From a virus: DNA of 20,932 nt. This document shows, in pieces, positions 19,001 through 20,932 of the stretch. The notes beneath the pieces are model-generated. The model was given only the letters and a program-made list of their open reading frames with translations. It did no database searches and was not told the origin of the DNA. The stretch spans positions 1-20,932 of IMG/VR virus record IMGVR_UViG_3300042372_000718; one strand, given 5' to 3'. Both the position numbers and the translations under genes were made by a program. The first letter of the stretch is position 1; every line of letters starts with the position of its first letter.

Positions 19001-20932
19001 GGCAACAGGCCGACCTTCTGCGGCGCGTACTTCGTCTCGCCAGCCGACGCCGTGCGGTTGAACTCACCGTTCGGGCCGAAGTTGACGTACGAGTTCTGGC
19101 CGCGGGTCTCGGCGGTCATGGCCCTGCGCGCGAGCGGCGAGTACATCGCCGAGTGGCTGCGCCAAGCGTTGTCCTCTCCGTCCGCGCGGAAGCCGTTGCC
19201 GTCCTTGATGTGGCCGAAGTAGTCGTGGACGATGCGGAAGACGTCGTTGGCCAGCAGCTGCCGCCCGTCGATAAACTCGTTCGTCTTCTCGAGCATCGGG
19301 TTGCCCGCGAAGTTGTCGCCCTCGGAGCCGAACCCGTCGTCGGTCGGGAAGACCCACAGGTGGTTGTTCTCGAGGACGTCCGAGATCGCCATGCGCGGCG
19401 AGGCGGCGTAGGGGTCGCCGGTCTTCTCGTAATCGATGAACTCGATCTTCAGGCCGGTGGCCTTGATGACCTGATACTGCGCCACCGTCTCGTCGATCAG
19501 GGCGCGGTAAGAAGCCTTGACCTCGGGGTTCTCCGGGTCGTGCTTCATGTCCTCGAAGGCCTGCGCGATACGCGCGGCGCGTTCGGGGTTGACCTTGATG
19601 TAGTCGGTCGGCGGGCGGTAGGCGATGCCAGCGCGCGAGACGTAGTCGATAGCAGCCTGCCGCGCGACCGGCGACGGGATGTTGGCTTTCGGCGCGCCTT
19701 GTAGAGGAAGCTCTACGGGGCCTTGGTTGAAGACGCCGCCAGCCTGCGCGACAGCGCGATCAGCCGCGAGACGGCCTGCGTCTCCGTCATCGACTTCGAT
19801 CCCTTTGGACCGGAGGAGCTTGGCTGCTCCGCTTGAGTTGGTGCCTTCACTTGTCCGTATCCCTTGCGCGCCCCAGAGGCGCTTCTCGAAAAACCACAGG
19901 ACCGCTTGAACGTCGCCCGCCGGGAGGCCGAACTCCGTGGACAGGTCTTCCGTCAGGCGGATAAGCATCGCCCGGTCAGTGTCGTTGGGCTGCCCGACGA
20001 TGCCGGTCTTGGGATCGATGGGGTTTTCAAAGAGACGGCCGAGATGGCGACGGTATGTGCGAATGTACCACAGGTCAATGGTCACGTCGCCAGCGTCGAT
20101 GTCGTAGCCCTGAAGGCCCATCGTGTAGGGGCCCAGCTTTTCCCCGAAGGCGAGGTAGCCCGGCGTGTCGGCCCCCGCCAGCTCGGCCTTGGTCGTGAAG
20201 CGGCCCGTCTTGTAGATGCCCGCCTCGGTCATCGCCGCGTTGACGGCGGCGCGCGGCTGGGGCGTGATGAGCCAGTCCATCGCCGCCTGAAGGCTTCCCT
20301 CGCGCTCGATGAGGTACGCCACGTTGGCGAGCATCTTCTCGTTGTCAGGGTTGCGCGGCCCCCAGCCGGTGGGCCGGGTGACCATTTCCCCCGTCTTGTT
20401 GGACTTGAAGGTGCTCATCAGCACGTCGGCACCGCGGGCGAGCGCGGCGTCGGAACGCTTCACCGGCACGGTGTTGGTCTCGAGGAAAGCCTCGAAGGCC
20501 TCGGACGACCGCATGAAGGCTTCGTCAGGGTCCAGACCGCTGGAGAACAGGCCCGCAAACGTCAGGTAGAGGGAGCGGTGCGACGGTTCCGTGAGCAGCG
20601 TCGGGTAGACCCTGCCCGCCATCTCGATGGCCTTCTGCACATCTTTCGAGTACCAGCCCACGCCCGAGTTGGGCTGGTTGAGCTGCGCCCTCACCTCGTC
20701 GCTCATGGCGTCGCGAACGCGGGCGTAGTCGGCCTCGTCGCTTTCGGGGTAGAGCTTGCGCCCCTCCGTCTCCATGTGGTGCTTCGTCAGCGCCTCGGCG
20801 ACCGACTTGATCGTGACCTTGCCTTCGACGGGCAGGGGGTTGTCGAGCAGAGGGACGCCGGTCTGGTCGTACGTCGCGGCGGGGAACAGCTCCGCTGTCG
20901 CCTGCTCGCGGAAGTCTTCGGGCGGGCGGCCC
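13006..20932 (-). CDS. Giant polyvalent virion protein with zincin domain (N-terminus outside window)
   Basis: An open frame of at least 2,641 residues running off the right edge; the ATG at 20775 is internal because the frame stays open to 20932. It has the architecture of phage large polyvalent proteins, thought to be packaged and injected with the DNA. From N to C: a helical region starting GVGWYSKDVQKA (about 20650) and ending LWFFEKRLWG; a His-rich domain with VHDYFGHIKDGNGF and AWRSHSAMYSP (19.0-19.7 kb); a KKEELDLIGLNDWLDL module (about 18.7 kb); the polyvalent-protein block REILLRLP, ELQSDWHQMGR, SWDALLMKRMIRYAA (17.4-18.2 kb); a metallopeptidase motif HETGHFFLE (16819-16833); about 2 kb of coiled-coil-rich helices; and a C-terminal region GHPVMRIFTQFAGYFN with a hydrophobic segment VYLNVVAIPAFIGEAIAVAL. 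First gene seen in the late operon. No RNA polymerase motif is seen. Confidence 0.88.
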   Translation of the reverse strand, partial: GRPPEDFREQATAELFPAATYDQTGVPLLDNPLPVEGKVTIKSVAEALTKHHMETEGRKLYPESDEADYARVRDAMSDEVRAQLNQPNSGVGWYSKDVQKAIEMAGRVYPTLLTEPSHRSLYLTFAGLFSSGLDPDEAFMRSSEAFEAFLETNTVPVKRSDAALARGADVLMSTFKSNKTGEMVTRPTGWGPRNPDNEKMLANVAYLIEREGSLQAAMDWLITPQPRAAVNAAMTEAGIYKTGRFTTKAELAGADTPGYLAFGEKLGPYTMGLQGYDIDAGDVTIDLWYIRTYRRHLGRLFENPIDPKTGIVGQPNDTDRAMLIRLTEDLSTEFGLPAGDVQAVLWFFEKRLWGAQGIRTSEGTNSSGAAKLLRSKGIEVDDGDAGRLAADRAVAQAGGVFNQGPVELPLQGAPKANIPSPVARQAAIDYVSRAGIAYRPPTDYIKVNPERAARIAQAFEDMKHDPENPEVKASYRALIDETVAQYQVIKATGLKIEFIDYEKTGDPYAASPRMAISDVLENNHLWVFPTDDGFGSEGDNFAGNPMLEKTNEFIDGRQLLANDVFRIVHDYFGHIKDGNGFRADGEDNAWRSHSAMYSPLARRAMTAETRGQNSYVNFGPNGEFNRTASAGETKYAPQKVGLLPLWVSEDAEPNVLFQSDPFYSAVERAVENEGPERATVAEWKRFFGEPESVKRGVKRGPDNKPMMNADGTPVMEETIVQARPRPGLKKEELDLIGLNDWLDLATTNEDDQVPFGVPSVPLLDANGKISKDDVLALVRAKGLVLDEVVLGGVDPDRNARFDARIEEILDAMVEQTERFGGGFNPGQTYVNEVEGGWALFWGNLGRNDENEVFETEAEADAAAQEANDAEEQSNIQAYRDDMYTFAERQAEQDIENDPGQESQFDSYMLEGMVPGSYREILLRLPNVQGPGTHWDQSNVVAHARIAEAPVKMGEPKTMVIGELQSDWHQMGRDKGYAVPPTPEQRQQATEYRKEAMLAFDAAATTFVNATADRLDETAATYRSVAQQEVDRGMADRVEGTVGHALAERHANEAYRLRQQLVDAQDPTAVGVLNRAYRQSAYIGRSPDWVTSTETTDGQTDPLLFLRQQAEDANLRANEADQAFQSLGQGIPEGPFQKSWDALLMKRMIRYAADNGFERVVIINGNQQNGGKTNDDGTFFYEGTVINTANALIKKYGSRVEKFDMFPTPDREAIIADRATGEEVRRELLAHEMLIADEGGIARARERLDSYLEETQRQLEGRGRSPYLDAAGRRIAEAEARGDTFAADVIREESANERERLLRPRTSLGIQNGFLITPELAEAARAGFALFQKDGETPRGQIAFGADISQTPSVISLLRKADLSTFIHETGHFFLEATADMANATDAPPDIVADMATILNWMRPGMTLAEWNTMSLEERRPFHEKWARGFEAYHFEGKSPSLALVDQFRRFSGWLKNVYRSLTDLNVELTDDVRAVMDRMLASEAEIAEMEQVRGLTPSFTSKPEFASEDEWREYQLLAGDATATAIEQLEQRSARDMRWASGAKDRYLRQLQREGEEQRKAIRAEVTAEVMAEPVNRARAFLRRGLGENGQPVENAAKLDLATLKALYGDAPARPAGPVGLFAAAPEGPAWAKLRRGGKYAEVGTDGMHPDEVASMFGYRNGEALIDDLVNGEDSAEKIKGLTDQRMLERYGDLADAQAIDRAANEAVANEARAKFVQAEMAMADKAVGKRSILNSAAKLFANSVVNRLEMRRLRPQQYIAAQARAAKTAEKALRNDDLPGFAAAKRNQLINLHTGHAVQKAQKDGEKTMRLFTRIVSAKDDSIGRSRDMNLVNAARAILALHGVGRVKNDPIGYMDLLKQYDPTLYTDLAPFIDNARVNAKPVDQLTYEEFQALRDTVNQLWALSKRTKQMEIDGQMIDRERVSTELRVRLEQLRKPGKEGGYTRAPTPRQRFDHMLLGVRAAMTRVETWARGTDPIGEQGPFTRYIWNPISEAADRYTAESGDYTRRLRALLETVRDDMGPRDIKSPEIGHIFNGKMELLHALLHSGNGSNKSKLLLGWKWGKLREDGSLDDSRWQAMLDRMHADGTITQRDWIFVQSVWDLLEETKPGAQRAHFAIYGRYFDEVSADPVITPFGELRGGYVPALTDTLLVQDAALRAEQEAIEGGDSAMFPAASNGFTKGRKENYNRELALNLGLLSQHLDKVLRFTHLGPPVRDVARLLKDKGFSKALQDYDPSASTELLLPWLQRSAKQLVETPMKGSGGKAFDRFFNGMRRNVGMQLMFANVVNTAQQLTGMSMAAVRVKPRRLADALWAFTRDPKGVSEAALARSQLLTNRANTDIFEARQAITEITKLDPNALDQAQAFAMRHAYVLQSALQNQMDVVIWTGAFNQAIIKGESEKNAARFADSVIRETQHSMTPTDIARFETGHPVMRIFTQFAGYFNMAANLGVAEFRLLANGDLNFRQKAGRLFYVYLNVVAIPAFIGEAIAVALRGGLEDDEEDGYVDELLQMFFMSQFKFAAAAVPIAGTVVNALIGTTTEARYDDRLSLSPSVSVIEGGLGVPYAIYQGIVEGKEFNRQDVRNTANLLGVMTGLPLGAVGRPAGYMVGVAQGEIQPTSTADAIRGAITGAPSPESKTQ

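Noticed and set aside
13090-19704. Plus-strand open frame of about 2,200 codons opposite the giant gene
   Set aside because: Its Arg/Gly/Val/Asp-rich translation mirrors the G+C-rich third positions of the real leftward frame, has no domain, and lies fully antisense to a gene with clear motifs.

Overview
The window is tailed-phage DNA (free phage or prophage) with high G+C content, and an alphaproteobacterial host is likely. The phage identity rests on a family A DNA polymerase, a DUF2815 ssDNA-binding protein, a T7 gp17-like tail fibre adaptor, a Tail Collar protein, an M15 endolysin with holin and spanin candidates, and a giant polyvalent virion protein. The host guess rests on two phage copies of alphaproteobacterial chromosome regulators: a GapR (DUF2312) protein and a GcrA-like HTH protein. 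A T7-like fibre adaptor plus a giant internal protein suggests a short-tailed (podovirus-like) particle, but no portal, terminase or tail tube gene is visible to confirm this. No integrase, RNA polymerase, tRNA or CRISPR array is seen.

Layout. Bases 1-94 hold the start of a leftward gene. Bases 95-265 are a divergent control region. From 266 to 8996 everything reads rightward. First comes a train of very small genes with start/stop overlaps (266-1848, plus 3089-3178), several of them membrane microproteins. Within it lie a Cas4-like DUF2800 nuclease (1848-3092) and the DUF2815 ssDNA-binding protein (ending 3929). After a hairpin at 3939-3963, a second coupled block begins with the same ribosome-binding leader as the first. 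It holds an unknown protein, DNA polymerase, a small ORF, a VRR-NUC nuclease, a GcrA-like HTH protein, an SNF2-type helicase and GapR. Together these look like a replication and recombination module: polymerase with proofreading exonuclease, ssDNA-binding protein, two PD-(D/E)XK-type nucleases, a translocase and DNA-architecture proteins.

A 17-bp-stem hairpin at 9103-9149 separates two convergent transcription units and can terminate both. From 20932 back to 9155 everything reads leftward. First is the giant protein (more than 2,640 residues, N-terminus outside the window), with phage polyvalent-protein domains and an HETGH metallopeptidase motif. Next come a tail fibre with exact 17-residue repeats, then a lysis cassette (membrane/coiled-coil protein, holin-like protein, M15 peptidase, overlapping inner and outer spanin candidates), then the collar protein. 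The structural and lysis genes form one tightly packed late operon.

No clearly new multi-gene system was found. The most unusual items are the giant protein (His-rich HDYFGH domain, zincin, recurring LFQ-type linkers), the phage GapR and short GcrA-like pair, the in-frame extension ahead of the ssDNA-binding protein, the train of tiny genes, and the symmetric motif in the divergent control region. Long reverse-strand open frames, up to about 2,200 codons, are G+C-driven shadows and are not annotated.
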